Source: Leptolinea sp964424035
GTDB lineage: Bacteria; Chloroflexota; Anaerolineae; Anaerolineales; Anaerolineaceae
Length of the DNA stretch: 34,771 bases
Reading direction: 5' to 3'
NCBI GenBank assembly: GCA_964424035.1
Contig: CAYRHB010000022.1
Location: forward strand, 1-34,771
The position numbers were made by a program, and so were the translations under genes. Positions within the stretch are counted from its first letter, which is position 1. The number at the start of each line of letters is the position of its first letter. The notes below the pieces were generated by a model that saw nothing but the letters and a program-made list of their open reading frames with translations, searched no databases and was not told the origin of the DNA. Positions 15,763 to 24,910 of this stretch are shown here, one piece after another.

Positions 15763-15791
15763 ATAGTAATATATATATTACATAATGTCAA
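15763..15791 (-). promoter_or_regulatory. Promoter of the XRE operon with palindromic spacer
   Basis: On the minus strand TTGACA (15786-15791) and TACTAT (15763-15768) are 17 bp apart, close to consensus. The spacer contains a perfect 16-nt palindrome, gtaatatatatattac (15766-15781), the natural place for a dimeric repressor such as the small XRE protein. It drives the operon starting at ATG 15709. Confidence 0.8.
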
Positions 15792-15805
15792 GTATATTTG
15801 ACATT
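15784..15805. repeat. Inverted repeat overlapping the -35 box of the XRE operon
   Basis: AATGTCAA (15784-15791) and TTGACATT (15798-15805) form perfect 8-bp arms around a 6-nt spacer. One arm contains the -35 hexamer, giving a second possible regulator site next to the palindrome at 15766-15781. Confidence 0.6.
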
Positions 15806-15855
15806 AGTCTACAAAGAATCCTGATGGATGTCTCATTGTCAAATGGTTCCATAAC

Positions 15856-17274
15856 CTATCCTGGAGGAGGAAAAGGAATATTGAAATCCGGGGGAATGGA
15901 ATACGTATACACACCGAAGTAGAAAAAGAAATCAATGACAATGGCAGTCAGCATCAACACCATTGCAAGCTTCATTTGTCCACTTTTCCATATCCATTGA
16001 ATGGTCAAACCAATCAACCAGCATATAGCCGGAATAGTCACCACGTAATGCGGGCTGCTATCTGGAACACTGAGCAGGAATCCCCCGAAAAATGACGCCA
16101 GGGCAATCCAGATCAGTGGAAGCCAGGTACGTTGAAACCCGGCTATCAGAACTCCACCCAGAAACAGAAGTGACGACATACCAAAGACCAATGGAACACT
16201 GGGGTGGTAGAACCCATTGGGGTCTGGAAATATTGTATAAACACCCAGCGAATGGATGACCTGGTACCAGACATATTGTGTAATACCAGTCTGGTTTTGT
16301 ATTGTTGAGATTGCCTTTTGCTTCCATCCCCAATCGTCCTGTAAACGGGCATAAAAGATCTCAGGATTGGAAAAGGAAAACATCAACAATGGTCCGGCGA
16401 CCACCAAAGCTGTAATTCCCAGATAAGAGAGATGCAGAAGTTTCCTTTTCAAGCCGGAACCGTTTTCCCACCGGGCAAAAAATAAAACCGGCAATAGAAA
16501 AAGTACGATCTTGCTGCCATGGTAAAAGTATTGTGAAAGCCCAAGCGCGGCTCCTGCCAGTACGGCACCCCCCGGCCAGTCCTCTTCCCGGCTTTTTAAG
16601 AACAGGTAAAGGGTCAGCGGAACCCAGAGTGTATCCCAGATATTGTTCAATGCCAGGCGGGAAAAGTGGATACTAAAATGACTGAAGGCCATAACAATGG
16701 CTGAAAGGAGAGCTGTCTGCCTTCCACTTATACGCTTGACCATTAAATAGGTGGCTGCCACACCCAGTGAACCGGCAACGGCTGATGACAGGCGTGCTCC
16801 ACTGATGGAAAATCCGACCAGCTTCATACTGAAATGGATGATGTAGTGATACAGAGCAGGTTGGGAGGCTGGTCCGGTGATGAAAGGGTTGAGCACCAAA
16901 CCTGGACTCGGAAACAGGCTGTCGCGGGCGAATTTTGCCACACCGGCTTCATCCACATGGAATGCCCCCGGAATTGATTCTTGATTTATAACCCGTAAGA
17001 TGAGTGCGAGAATCACCAAACTGGAGAGGGTGACAATTTCACGGCGTTCAATACACAATCCGGTACGATATAGCAGGGTGAGTGTAATGAGTACGCTTGA
17101 AAGCCATACCCAGAATTGCCAACCTTCAATATAAATTTGACGGGCAAATGCATATCCAAGCCAGAGAGATAGATATGTACAAACAACTACTATAGCCAGC
17201 TTCACCCAATCGGATGGATTTGGAATCAGGCAGGTTGCTTGACCATAGATTTTCCGCAACCTATTGTTGATCAT
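15856..17274 (-). CDS. GT39-like membrane glycosyltransferase
   Basis: 472 aa with about ten to twelve hydrophobic segments. The first extracytoplasmic loop carries the acidic pair Asp108-Glu109 in FHVDEAG, the catalytic feature of the PMT/ArnT-like GT-C superfamily, followed by LYHYIIHFSMKLVG and GARLSSAVAGSLGVAATYLM, typical of the PMT_2 domain in Chloroflexota. Such enzymes transfer a sugar from a lipid-phosphate donor to lipid, glycan or protein on the outer face. GGGGGAG lies 8 nt before ATG 17274. It is the most upstream of several envelope genes in the window. The acceptor is unknown. Confidence 0.82.
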   Translation of the reverse strand: MINNRLRKIYGQATCLIPNPSDWVKLAIVVVCTYLSLWLGYAFARQIYIEGWQFWVWLSSVLITLTLLYRTGLCIERREIVTLSSLVILALILRVINQESIPGAFHVDEAGVAKFARDSLFPSPGLVLNPFITGPASQPALYHYIIHFSMKLVGFSISGARLSSAVAGSLGVAATYLMVKRISGRQTALLSAIVMAFSHFSIHFSRLALNNIWDTLWVPLTLYLFLKSREEDWPGGAVLAGAALGLSQYFYHGSKIVLFLLPVLFFARWENGSGLKRKLLHLSYLGITALVVAGPLLMFSFSNPEIFYARLQDDWGWKQKAISTIQNQTGITQYVWYQVIHSLGVYTIFPDPNGFYHPSVPLVFGMSSLLFLGGVLIAGFQRTWLPLIWIALASFFGGFLLSVPDSSPHYVVTIPAICWLIGLTIQWIWKSGQMKLAMVLMLTAIVIDFFFYFGVYTYSIPPDFNIPFPPPG

Positions 17275-17411
17275 TTTTTATTCTCCCCCAATGGAACAAA
17301 TCCGGGTGTGCAAGGTTGTTCCACATACTCAGAATCCTTATTCTTGAATCTTCAATGATCAGAGTATTATGTCACAACCGAGGTCGGGGAGTATTGGCAT
17401 CTTTCTAGTAA

Positions 17412-17810
17412 TTAATCGCTGACAACCCAACGGATGGCCTTATACATATCAGCGAACACTTGAATCTGTACACCCCTGTTCATATTAAGGTTTTCAAAAA
17501 AACCTATAATATCCATCCGGGCGTAATTTTCACCAACAACAATAGCCCTTTTAATTTTGGTAAATGCGATACCACTTTCGATCAATACGGTCATCTGACG
17601 TTTCTGCATATCATTGATCTGCTCAGAATTCATATCAAAGGTGACTTTTCGGTAATCTTCAACCAGCCTGAAGATCTTATCATTTTGAAGTTTCTGAAGT
17701 ATCCGGGGTGCGTACTCTATGATCGTGTCAATACTGACAATACCATCATATCCAATGAGCAAGTAGTCCTTCCCCGGTTCATATTCATTACGCGTAATTG
17801 AGAGAGTCAT
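17412..17810 (-). CDS. SpoIIAA/STAS-like small cytoplasmic protein
   Basis: 132 aa, soluble, no signal or membrane segment. The pattern of beta strands followed by long helices, with EDYRKVTFDMN, KRAIVVGENYARMDIIGFF and VQIQVFADMYKAIRWV at the end, recalls the SpoIIAA-like (STAS/SEC14-type) proteins of unknown role in many environmental bacteria. This is judgement by shape, not by a catalytic motif. TGAGGT precedes ATG 17810. The neighbour upstream on the same strand is a GNAT acetyltransferase starting 96 bp away; no regulator or kinase partner is present. Confidence 0.5.
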   Translation of the reverse strand: MTLSITRNEYEPGKDYLLIGYDGIVSIDTIIEYAPRILQKLQNDKIFRLVEDYRKVTFDMNSEQINDMQKRQMTVLIESGIAFTKIKRAIVVGENYARMDIIGFFENLNMNRGVQIQVFADMYKAIRWVVSD

Positions 17811-17906
17811 AAATACCTCAAAAGAGTTTCATCATACCGATAAGAAACACAATGGATCAACACGCTTAAACAAAGTAATGTTTTTTGCGGAACAGCCAAA
17901 ACAAAA

Positions 17907-18398
17907 TCACAGGTATAATTTGAGCTTGACTGTGTCTGCTCCATCATACCTGCAATGATACGACATGGATACCGGAATGAAACCCTGACCGAGTAAAAGC
18001 CGCAGCATGGGAATATTATCGGCAAAAACTGTAACATCAATAGATGAAAACCCATACTCGACAGCATGATTCATCACATATCGCACAAGACCTTTTCCCA
18101 CACCTTTCTGCCGGTTGGAAAACCGGACAGCCAGTCCCAGTAGCTCAAAACCTACGGTATTGTCGGCTTTAATTACCGCAATTCCACGGATCTTTCCTTC
18201 ATCTGACACATCTGTGAAATACTCAATCCCTGCATCCGTATGTGTTTTGAACCAGTTGGAAACCAGTGCTTCGGTAAAGGGCAAACCTGTGAAACTGAGA
18301 TATTTGTGAGCTTCCGGATGGTTGAATAATTCAAGGTATGCGGGGAAGAGAAGATTGAAATCATTTTTCTTCAATGCCGGGATGAATTGACGGATCAT
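17907..18398 (-). CDS. GNAT-family N-acetyltransferase
   Basis: 163 aa, cytoplasmic. The acetyl-CoA pyrophosphate-binding motif A is clear: LGLAVRFSNRQKGVGKGLVR (the R/Q-x-x-G-x-G part is RQKGVGKG), preceded by IRGIAVIK and followed by DVTVFADNIPMLRLLLGQGF, the usual motif B region. The N-terminal half would shape the substrate pocket. GGAG lies about 6 nt before ATG 18398. It has no operon partner that reveals its substrate. The family is certain, the substrate unknown. Confidence 0.88.
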   Translation of the reverse strand: MIRQFIPALKKNDFNLLFPAYLELFNHPEAHKYLSFTGLPFTEALVSNWFKTHTDAGIEYFTDVSDEGKIRGIAVIKADNTVGFELLGLAVRFSNRQKGVGKGLVRYVMNHAVEYGFSSIDVTVFADNIPMLRLLLGQGFIPVSMSYHCRYDGADTVKLKLYL

Positions 18399-18660
18399 TG
18401 AGGCTCCATCATGAAAAAAGTGACTGTCAGCAAAAAACCATTTAATTATCGATTGAATTATAAAACATCACAGTGTTGTTATGATAATTTGCAGGATTGA
18501 TTGCACGAGCAACAGCCAATTTTTTAGAAGCAAAAATATTCTTCGGGCAAAAAGGTTTGATGAGAAACAACTTCTTTAATCAATCCTTACCGGGTAATAA
18601 AAACTCAGTCGCGGAAATTTTTCTTTAATCCGGATTTGGAGGATTGGGGTATACCCTTGA

Positions 18661-19695
18661 TTACTCTAAATTCGTTAACCTTTGAACAAACCACTCACTG
18701 AATTGTCTCGATCCAATCTCATTTACATGAATTTGGTCCTGCCAACCCCCGGGCGAAATGACATTGTGAATTTCATTTTGGGTTCGGATAAATGGAATGT
18801 CGTATTCTTTCAGCGCTTCTGTTATTGGTTCGACAAACAATTTTTCATAACCTTCCATCCCTCCGGGAACATAATACGGTATAAGATCAGGATGTGCCGG
18901 CATTTCGAAAACAATAACTCGCGCGGATTTGTTATTTAATTTGGCAATCCTTTTCAACCCATTAATTTCTTCGTCGGTGATCTTAAAGTTGGGAATCTGT
19001 ATAGCCGGTTTGACTTCAAAGATATCTTTATTCTTTTGGCGAACCTGCAATCCCCTGTCGTTGATCAAAAGGCGGAGGTTGTCCAATTCACCACGATAAG
19101 CCGGATTGCGATATTTCAGAAAAGAAACCCAATATCGATAAAAGTAAGATTTGTCGATCATCCACCCTTCGATAGAATACTGGCCTTGTTGATAAAGAAA
19201 CCAGGGGGATGTTTTGAATTCCCGAATTATTTCATTTTCTCCGGCGAAATCAACCGGACTAAGACCAATCAATATCAGTTCTGGCTCAAATCGGTTTTCC
19301 AGTATTGCTGCGATCGCAGAATTTGTATTTGGTCTTACACCCCGCAATGCCATATTGAAACAATAAGGGTTTTGAACACCTAAAAATTCCTTTTTTCCAT
19401 CCATGCTGGATGGATCGAATCCGTAATCCACAATGGAACTACCAAGAATTATGCAATTTATTTTTTCAGTCTTTTTCCAAAATCCCATCCGATAAAGTTT
19501 TATATCCAGCTCGGGATAGAGTATATTTTTATCGATGGAAGGTAGCAGTATGGATTCGGGGACAGGATTTATCCTTAATAACATCTCAAGTCCCAATATG
19601 AACACCGGGATTAAAAATAAAGCTCCAACGAACGATTTTCCGTATGGGAAGCTGATCTGTAATGTATTGCGGGAGAATAACCGGGTTAATTTCAT
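18661..19695 (-). CDS. Membrane-anchored SGNH-type acyltransferase partner, cassette 1
   Basis: 344 aa. One N-terminal membrane helix (about 22-40) anchors an extracytoplasmic SGNH-hydrolase-like domain. Visible blocks: LGSSIVDYG with Ser87 as probable nucleophile, NMALRGVRPN, and the C-terminal DQIH with Asp320 and His323. The gene starts 9 bp after the stop of an MBOAT gene, as in alginate AlgI-AlgJ/AlgX and similar systems where the MBOAT exports the acyl group and the SGNH protein places it on the glycan. A close paralogue lies at 26704-27741 in an identical arrangement. The target polymer is unknown; surface polysaccharide acetylation is the likely role. Confidence 0.8.
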   Translation of the reverse strand: MKLTRLFSRNTLQISFPYGKSFVGALFLIPVFILGLEMLLRINPVPESILLPSIDKNILYPELDIKLYRMGFWKKTEKINCIILGSSIVDYGFDPSSMDGKKEFLGVQNPYCFNMALRGVRPNTNSAIAAILENRFEPELILIGLSPVDFAGENEIIREFKTSPWFLYQQGQYSIEGWMIDKSYFYRYWVSFLKYRNPAYRGELDNLRLLINDRGLQVRQKNKDIFEVKPAIQIPNFKITDEEINGLKRIAKLNNKSARVIVFEMPAHPDLIPYYVPGGMEGYEKLFVEPITEALKEYDIPFIRTQNEIHNVISPGGWQDQIHVNEIGSRQFSEWFVQRLTNLE

Positions 19696-19704
19696 AGGTT
19701 CGGG

Positions 19705-21183
19705 TCAGAAATTTTGATATAGGAACACATTTGTATCGGACGGTGAATTCCATGTTATGGCAAGAAAAATCATCAGAAATGTCAAAGCGAGCACTGATGA
19801 TCTGACAATCATCGGATATTCAGCGATAAAGTTTTCATCTTTATACCTATGCTGGAAAATATCCAGAATAAATGACAAACAGGCAACGATCAAAATCCAA
19901 TGATTATATGCAGGAGGTGTATTCCACCCTGAACCTTTTAGCAATGTTTTCCAAAAGGCAAAGATTTCACCGGAAGAATTTGCGATAAAAGGAACCCATG
20001 CGATCGTTACACAGAAGAATGTAAATAATCCTTTTAGACACTTAATGAAAAAAGGCTGCCGTTGAGGACGAAACGCTGGCCATGTAATAAATATCCATTG
20101 TTCGATGACCATCATTACTGCATAAACCAAACCCCAGATAATAAATGGGATCGAGAAACCGTGCCAGAAGCTGCTGGCAAGCATGGTAACGCAAATTGGG
20201 ATGGCAAGAATGGAAAAAGTGGGAAAGCCCTGCCGGTTTGTTTTTAAAAATCTGGACAAAGGAAAATATATGTAATCTCTGAGCCATGATGAAAGACTAA
20301 TATGCCACCGGCTCCAGAAGTCCGAAAAGGAAAGGGAAAAATAAGGAACCATGAAGTTCGGAGAAAGATCAATCCCCAGGAACAGGCTGATGCCGCGCAT
20401 TATCCCGGTATATCCGGCAAAATCATTGTAAAGAAATAACCCATAACCAATAATGCCGACCCAACGGTCAAAGTATGCAATCGAACTTGTATATGAAATA
20501 AAAGGAAACGAAAATATCCCCAGAAAAGGTCTGGAATTGATGATTTCGGCATGAATAAAGTATTCAGGTAAAACGGAAATGAGTGTCTGCGCAATTACAG
20601 TTTTTCTGATCAATCCGACCAGAATCAGGTAGAAACCTTGTGAAATTTTCCTGTTATCTACGATACGTCCTTTTTTTAGTTGAGGAATGAAATTATCCGC
20701 TCTTTCAATCGGTCCGGCCAGAAATTTTAGAAAAAAGGCCAGATATAACAGGAAATCAAATAAGTTCCTCTCAGGTTTTATGCGTGATTTATATATATCG
20801 ATTAAATAAGAAATCGATTGAAGAGCATAAAAAGAAAGTCCCAGTGGGGCAAGAAGATGTTCAATGCCATGAAAACCGGTAAGTTCAATAACAGGAGAAT
20901 TGCCCGATATTCCAATTAACCTGATTGCCAACACAGGAATAAGATTTATTAGTATCCCCCAAAAAAGGTATACCGGTCTATGTTTGTTTTCCAGCACCTT
21001 TCCCATAACGAACGTTGCTATTCCGGTTACCAACAGTGGGATAAGATATTGCCAACTCCAGGTCGCTATGAAAAAGAAGGAAGCGAATAGCATCCATATT
21101 TTTTCCGATTTTGGTTGTAAAACGTAATAGAAAGCGAGAAAGATTATGATAAAAAGCAGGAAATTCCCCGAAATTATTTCCAA
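19705..21183 (-). CDS. MBOAT-family O-acyltransferase (AlgI/DltB-like), cassette 1
   Basis: 492 aa, about eleven hydrophobic segments. Family motifs: LAPLGLSFYALQSISYLID, FLKFLAGPIERADNF, FLYNDFAGYTGIMRG, DFWSRWHISLSSWLRDY (from 288) and SSFWHG with the catalytic His341. It moves an acyl group, commonly acetyl, from a cytoplasmic donor across the membrane. The start is TTG 21183: no in-frame ATG fits, and the paralogue at 27751-29217 begins with ATG at the homologous MEIIS codon, supporting this choice. A weak ribosome site at best is visible. It pairs with the SGNH gene 9 bp downstream. Confidence 0.88.
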   Translation of the reverse strand: MEIISGNFLLFIIIFLAFYYVLQPKSEKIWMLFASFFFIATWSWQYLIPLLVTGIATFVMGKVLENKHRPVYLFWGILINLIPVLAIRLIGISGNSPVIELTGFHGIEHLLAPLGLSFYALQSISYLIDIYKSRIKPERNLFDFLLYLAFFLKFLAGPIERADNFIPQLKKGRIVDNRKISQGFYLILVGLIRKTVIAQTLISVLPEYFIHAEIINSRPFLGIFSFPFISYTSSIAYFDRWVGIIGYGLFLYNDFAGYTGIMRGISLFLGIDLSPNFMVPYFSLSFSDFWSRWHISLSSWLRDYIYFPLSRFLKTNRQGFPTFSILAIPICVTMLASSFWHGFSIPFIIWGLVYAVMMVIEQWIFITWPAFRPQRQPFFIKCLKGLFTFFCVTIAWVPFIANSSGEIFAFWKTLLKGSGWNTPPAYNHWILIVACLSFILDIFQHRYKDENFIAEYPMIVRSSVLALTFLMIFLAITWNSPSDTNVFLYQNF

Positions 21184-21547
21184 ATTGCATTAATCCGCTT
21201 TATTTTTATATAAAAAAGAATGGATTTCCGGTCCATGAGTAAAAACCGAAATCGATGTATTTTATCATTCAAACGGTATCTGTTTTTTGCGAAACCACAT
21301 AGAAATCCTTCTTATATTATGAGAGGTTACTTATCCGGATTTAAAATCTGTTTCCGATTGGATGAAATTTGTTGAAATCCCAGGGGAAAAATTACTGTAT
21401 TATTTGTTTTTGTACCATTCATATATCAGAAAAGGGCTTCACCAGGAAGCATGTATTGTAGCTTCCAGGTTTTAAGTAGAAAACTTGTGGATCATACTTT
21501 TTGGGGAAAATCCTTATCTGGGTTATCATTAATCCAGAAGAGGAGAA
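21184..21547. other. Divergent intergenic region between MBOAT-1 and yihY-like gene
   Basis: A 364-bp AT-rich stretch between genes transcribed away from each other, so it must hold two promoters. I see no convincing -35/-10 pair. A short imperfect hairpin, GGAAGC/GCTTCC with a 10-nt loop, lies near 21448-21469. No coding potential was recognised. Confidence 0.6.
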
Positions 21548-22477
21548 ATGTCATTGAGTTCGAAAAAAGCAAAACGATGGTTCCGTCGGGCTAGAAAAAT
21601 GTCCGAAGGCCGGTTCGATATTCCCATCAACACAATAACCTCTTTTACCCACGCCCGGGCGCCGATGGCGGCTGCCGGCATGGCATATTACGCCATATTC
21701 TCTCTCTTTCCGCTTCTATTGCTATTAATTGTGGGCGGCAGCTATTTCCTTGACAGGCATCAGGTATATGAGAACGTACTGCGTTTTGTGCATGAGGTTA
21801 TCCCGGTATCGCCCTCATGGATTGATGATATTCTCCGACAGGTTCTGGCAACCCGCGGCAGGGTGGGGCTCATTTCCCTGTTGACGTTGTTGTGGTCCGC
21901 GTCAGCATTCTTTACCAGTGTCGTATATAACATTGACCTTGCCTGGCCGGATGCCAAACAGCGGAATTACCTGGAAAAGCGGCTGATCGGAATATTGATG
22001 ATCATTGCTTTTTCGGCTCTACTGGTGGCTTCCATGGTGTTTGAATGGGCGGCTAATCTGATTCCTGTAGAAGAATGGGTGGTAACAACCATTGGCGATA
22101 TGGATCTGCTGCGCATGTTTTCCAGCCTGGTTTCCTTTCTGATGAGTTTCTTGTTGTTTCTCGCCTTATATTACTGGGTACCCAATACGAATGTGTCATT
22201 CAGCGCCTCATTCTGGGGTGCGTTGATGGTGTCCGTCCTTTGGAAGGTGGTTACAGAAGTATTTAACTGGTACCTGCGCAGCGGACTGGGAGATTTCACT
22301 GTGGTGTACGGCTCTTTGGCCGCGATCATTACATTTTTGTTGCTGGTCTATCTGGCTTCCTGGATCATCCTTTTTGGTGCGCATCTTTGTGCGGCGATTG
22401 ATCTCTGGGAGGAAATGCGCAAGAGGAAGCAAAGCAAACGGCGCCCGGTTCCACCCCCTGATATTGTCACCACTTGA
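21548..22477 (+). CDS. YihY/BrkB-family membrane protein
   Basis: 309 aa with six hydrophobic segments. The family start pattern is present: HARAPMAAAGMAYYAIFSLF and PLLLLLIVGGSYFL. Further in are LISLLTLLWSASAFFTSVVYNID, YYWVPNTNV, FWGALMVSVLWKVVTEVFNWY and GSLAAIITFLLLVYLASWIIL. The family was once misnamed RNase BN; its members are integral membrane proteins of unclear function, suggested as transporters or envelope factors. AGGAG sits only 2 nt before ATG 21548, which is unusually close, but the next in-frame ATG is residue 18 and the family start fits here. The stop is convergent with the next gene, one base apart. Confidence 0.9.
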   Translation: MSLSSKKAKRWFRRARKMSEGRFDIPINTITSFTHARAPMAAAGMAYYAIFSLFPLLLLLIVGGSYFLDRHQVYENVLRFVHEVIPVSPSWIDDILRQVLATRGRVGLISLLTLLWSASAFFTSVVYNIDLAWPDAKQRNYLEKRLIGILMIIAFSALLVASMVFEWAANLIPVEEWVVTTIGDMDLLRMFSSLVSFLMSFLLFLALYYWVPNTNVSFSASFWGALMVSVLWKVVTEVFNWYLRSGLGDFTVVYGSLAAIITFLLLVYLASWIILFGAHLCAAIDLWEEMRKRKQSKRRPVPPPDIVTT

Positions 22478-22478
22478 T

Positions 22479-23132
22479 CTAATCCACGTAAATCCCTTTT
22501 TTATCTGACCGACCGGTCTGATTATCGAAGAATGAGCCGCCGAAGAGGTGCCATTCAAGGCTGTTCAAATATTCCACTGCTGTTTCCGGCGTGATGTTTT
22601 CAGCCAGCCCGGGCGAGATCACCCCCATATAATAACGACCGGATCGGTTGTAAACTTCATATTCCAAAAAATAGTGAATCCATTGACGCCTGCAATGCAG
22701 GCATTCCTTCAGGGTGACCGTTCCGTACCGTCCGTTTGTTGTATCGACCCCGATATTTCTCACAACACGATAGTGGTCAAAAGGAAGCGGAAAATCCAGG
22801 CAGATGCAATGACCGCCTTCTTTTAGTTCTTTTGATGGATCAGCACATAAATCCAGTTTCTCCAGAAATTGCGTTTCACTAAATTCTCCGGTCAACTCAC
22901 AAATTTTTATAATCCATGAATGGATCGAAAGAACATTGGAATTAACGGCGATATACAAATTCTTGTAAATATCACAGGTTAGATGACGGGCAATCGATTG
23001 TTGGTAGACAGGCAAGTGTTCTTCCCACTCACTTTTTTTGATCAATGGTTCAGAAGATAATCCGTAATTGGACAGAAAATGTTCGAGGTCATCAGACGTT
23101 TTGATCTCCGAAATAGGGGTCATTTTATTCAC
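22479..23132 (-). CDS. Unknown soluble protein with paired cysteine motifs
   Basis: 217 aa, no signal or membrane helix. A likely metal-binding set is visible: His108-Cys109-x-Cys111 and Cys144-x-x-Cys147 (GGHCIC and KECLHCRRQW). A conserved-looking aromatic stretch follows (WIHYFLEYEVYNRSGRYYMG). I do not recognise the family; zinc binding is inference. The start is GTG 23132, two bases after the stop of the phosphotransferase-like gene upstream; ATG 23123 is an alternative. The tight spacing argues for co-expression and perhaps a joint function with that membrane enzyme. Confidence 0.65.
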   Translation of the reverse strand: MNKMTPISEIKTSDDLEHFLSNYGLSSEPLIKKSEWEEHLPVYQQSIARHLTCDIYKNLYIAVNSNVLSIHSWIIKICELTGEFSETQFLEKLDLCADPSKELKEGGHCICLDFPLPFDHYRVVRNIGVDTTNGRYGTVTLKECLHCRRQWIHYFLEYEVYNRSGRYYMGVISPGLAENITPETAVEYLNSLEWHLFGGSFFDNQTGRSDKKGIYVD

Positions 23133-23134
23133 GT

Positions 23135-24910
23135 TTATTGTTCTGATAGAAAAAGCGGTTCCCCATCATTAACACCACCGGAGATCACCTCGTTATTGAC
23201 CGTGGCGCCACTTATGACATTGTCTAAAACGATCACCGGGTCAAGTTTTGTTTCCAGAAGACCGGGATCTTGATAGAGATAAGCAAAAATGGCAGGGAAA
23301 ATATCTTGAAGTATGGTGATCTTATCGTATTGCGAATGATCGCTGTCAGGCCATTTTATGGCTAGAAAAGTCCCGTATCTGTCTTGAATATCCAGGCGGG
23401 TGATGTCTGAAAGATCATATTTGCCGGAAAGGACCACGCAATTCTTGGTTAAGAATGGACCGTGATCGCCGGCAACAATTACGATTGCCGATGGATCATT
23501 TTCGATGATCATGTCCAGATCCTGCCGCATTTCACGGTTGGCTTCCTTCAACCTGGTCTCATACAGGTCAACTTCATCGGGCAGGCATGCGCCGGAATTT
23601 TGACTGTGAGACGGAACGTTTGTATGCATGTAAACAAAAGAACGATGCTGAGTGGCATCCTGTAACATTAGTTCCTTTTTCGCAACAAATTCTGAATGAC
23701 CCTGACCATAGAAACCGATATCAAACCGGAATTCACCGATAAGTATGGCAGAAAGCATGTGGCTGAAAGGAGGTGCGCTGTATTCCGGTGTATAGAGGTC
23801 ATATTTCGGCGTGCGACCGCGGAACATGAAATCGTATGGGAAAATTCCGTATGTTGTGTAGCCTGTTTTTTTGAAATGCTGAATGACCTTGCCGTCCCCC
23901 GCAACACTCGAATTCAGATCCCCTTCGATTTCCAGCGATGCATTCAAAACTCTGCCCATCGAACGCATGGTATCAGCAGAAAGTGAGTATGTGTGGGGGT
24001 AGAACGCGAATCCCATCTCCCGTAAATAATCTTCCTGTTCAGAGTTATCTATTCCATATGCCATCAGCGTCTCATGGGGCACATAGGCGTCATAGACCAT
24101 GAGATACACGTTGGGTTTTAGAGCCGGCTCCTTTCCGTCGACAGCGGAAATTAATTTAAATTCTGATAGAGGTACAAATTCCGCATTGTTTTTTTCATTA
24201 AAGGCCGGTAATTGCAGGATCAGATTGGATAGAAAGAAAGCAAGAATGGATATATAGAGAATCCATTTATTTTTAAGACTATACAGGAAATACGCAACGA
24301 AAAGGAAAGTGAAAAAGAAAAGTAATTGCACTTTCAGACTTCCCTTTCCCAACCAGGCAAAATCCTGGCTCAGAATTGCCATATAGGTGATGGTGAAGCA
24401 AAACGTCAACCCGACTATTTTCATTGCTGATGTAGAACCAATTCCACCCAGAATCCAGGGGATGACGAGGATCAATAAAACGGAGAATAAGAAGAAGAAC
24501 ACCAGAATTACTAATGAATCCACGATCGACAACATCCCCTGATTATTGAGAATATACTGGATCACAGGCGACAGAGGAAGCAACACGAGCAACAGGTCAG
24601 CTGGATGGAAATCTTCTTTTGGTTTTGTAAAATCCTTAAAACCAGGTATTTGATGCCTAACCTGGAAAAAGAGGATGATCAACATTAGAACCAGAGGAAC
24701 AATAAGATAAAGCCCCAACCGAGAGGTGAAAATGGCATTTACACCTATCGGAAGGACCTGATTTGAAAAGAATAAAAAGACGGCGCAATAAAGAAGTAAT
24801 TCCAAACACGGAACAATCAAGTTGGAGAAGAAAAATTTGGCATTGAACAACTTACCGACGATGATTTTTGATACATCAGGATGTTTGGGCTTCATGTTTG
24901 CAGACGTCAT
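23135..24910 (-). CDS. Membrane-bound alkaline-phosphatase-superfamily protein (phosphotransferase/sulfatase-like)
   Basis: 591 aa. Residues about 30-245 hold eight or so hydrophobic segments; the remainder is an extracytoplasmic catalytic domain. Metal/nucleophile positions can be read: Asp274 (VYDAY), Thr314 (SADTMRS), His429 (MHTNVPSHS) and Asp482-His483 (GDHGP). From memory, the spacing (40 residues from the first acid to Thr, about 208 to DH) matches phosphoethanolamine transferase EptA (Glu240, Thr280, His383, Asp452-His453), with Asp instead of Glu at the first site. It probably transfers or removes a phospho- or sulfo-group on a lipid or cell-surface polymer. The unknown Cys-motif gene follows 2 bp downstream. 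Exact reaction unknown. Confidence 0.78.
   Translation of the reverse strand: MTSANMKPKHPDVSKIIVGKLFNAKFFFSNLIVPCLELLLYCAVFLFFSNQVLPIGVNAIFTSRLGLYLIVPLVLMLIILFFQVRHQIPGFKDFTKPKEDFHPADLLLVLLPLSPVIQYILNNQGMLSIVDSLVILVFFFLFSVLLILVIPWILGGIGSTSAMKIVGLTFCFTITYMAILSQDFAWLGKGSLKVQLLFFFTFLFVAYFLYSLKNKWILYISILAFFLSNLILQLPAFNEKNNAEFVPLSEFKLISAVDGKEPALKPNVYLMVYDAYVPHETLMAYGIDNSEQEDYLREMGFAFYPHTYSLSADTMRSMGRVLNASLEIEGDLNSSVAGDGKVIQHFKKTGYTTYGIFPYDFMFRGRTPKYDLYTPEYSAPPFSHMLSAILIGEFRFDIGFYGQGHSEFVAKKELMLQDATQHRSFVYMHTNVPSHSQNSGACLPDEVDLYETRLKEANREMRQDLDMIIENDPSAIVIVAGDHGPFLTKNCVVLSGKYDLSDITRLDIQDRYGTFLAIKWPDSDHSQYDKITILQDIFPAIFAYLYQDPGLLETKLDPVIVLDNVISGATVNNEVISGGVNDGEPLFLSEQ

Noticed and set aside
18399..18660. 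Possible RNA gene in the 262-bp spacer before the first SGNH cassette
   Set aside because: No tRNA cloverleaf, riboswitch-like core or strong terminator hairpin could be made out.
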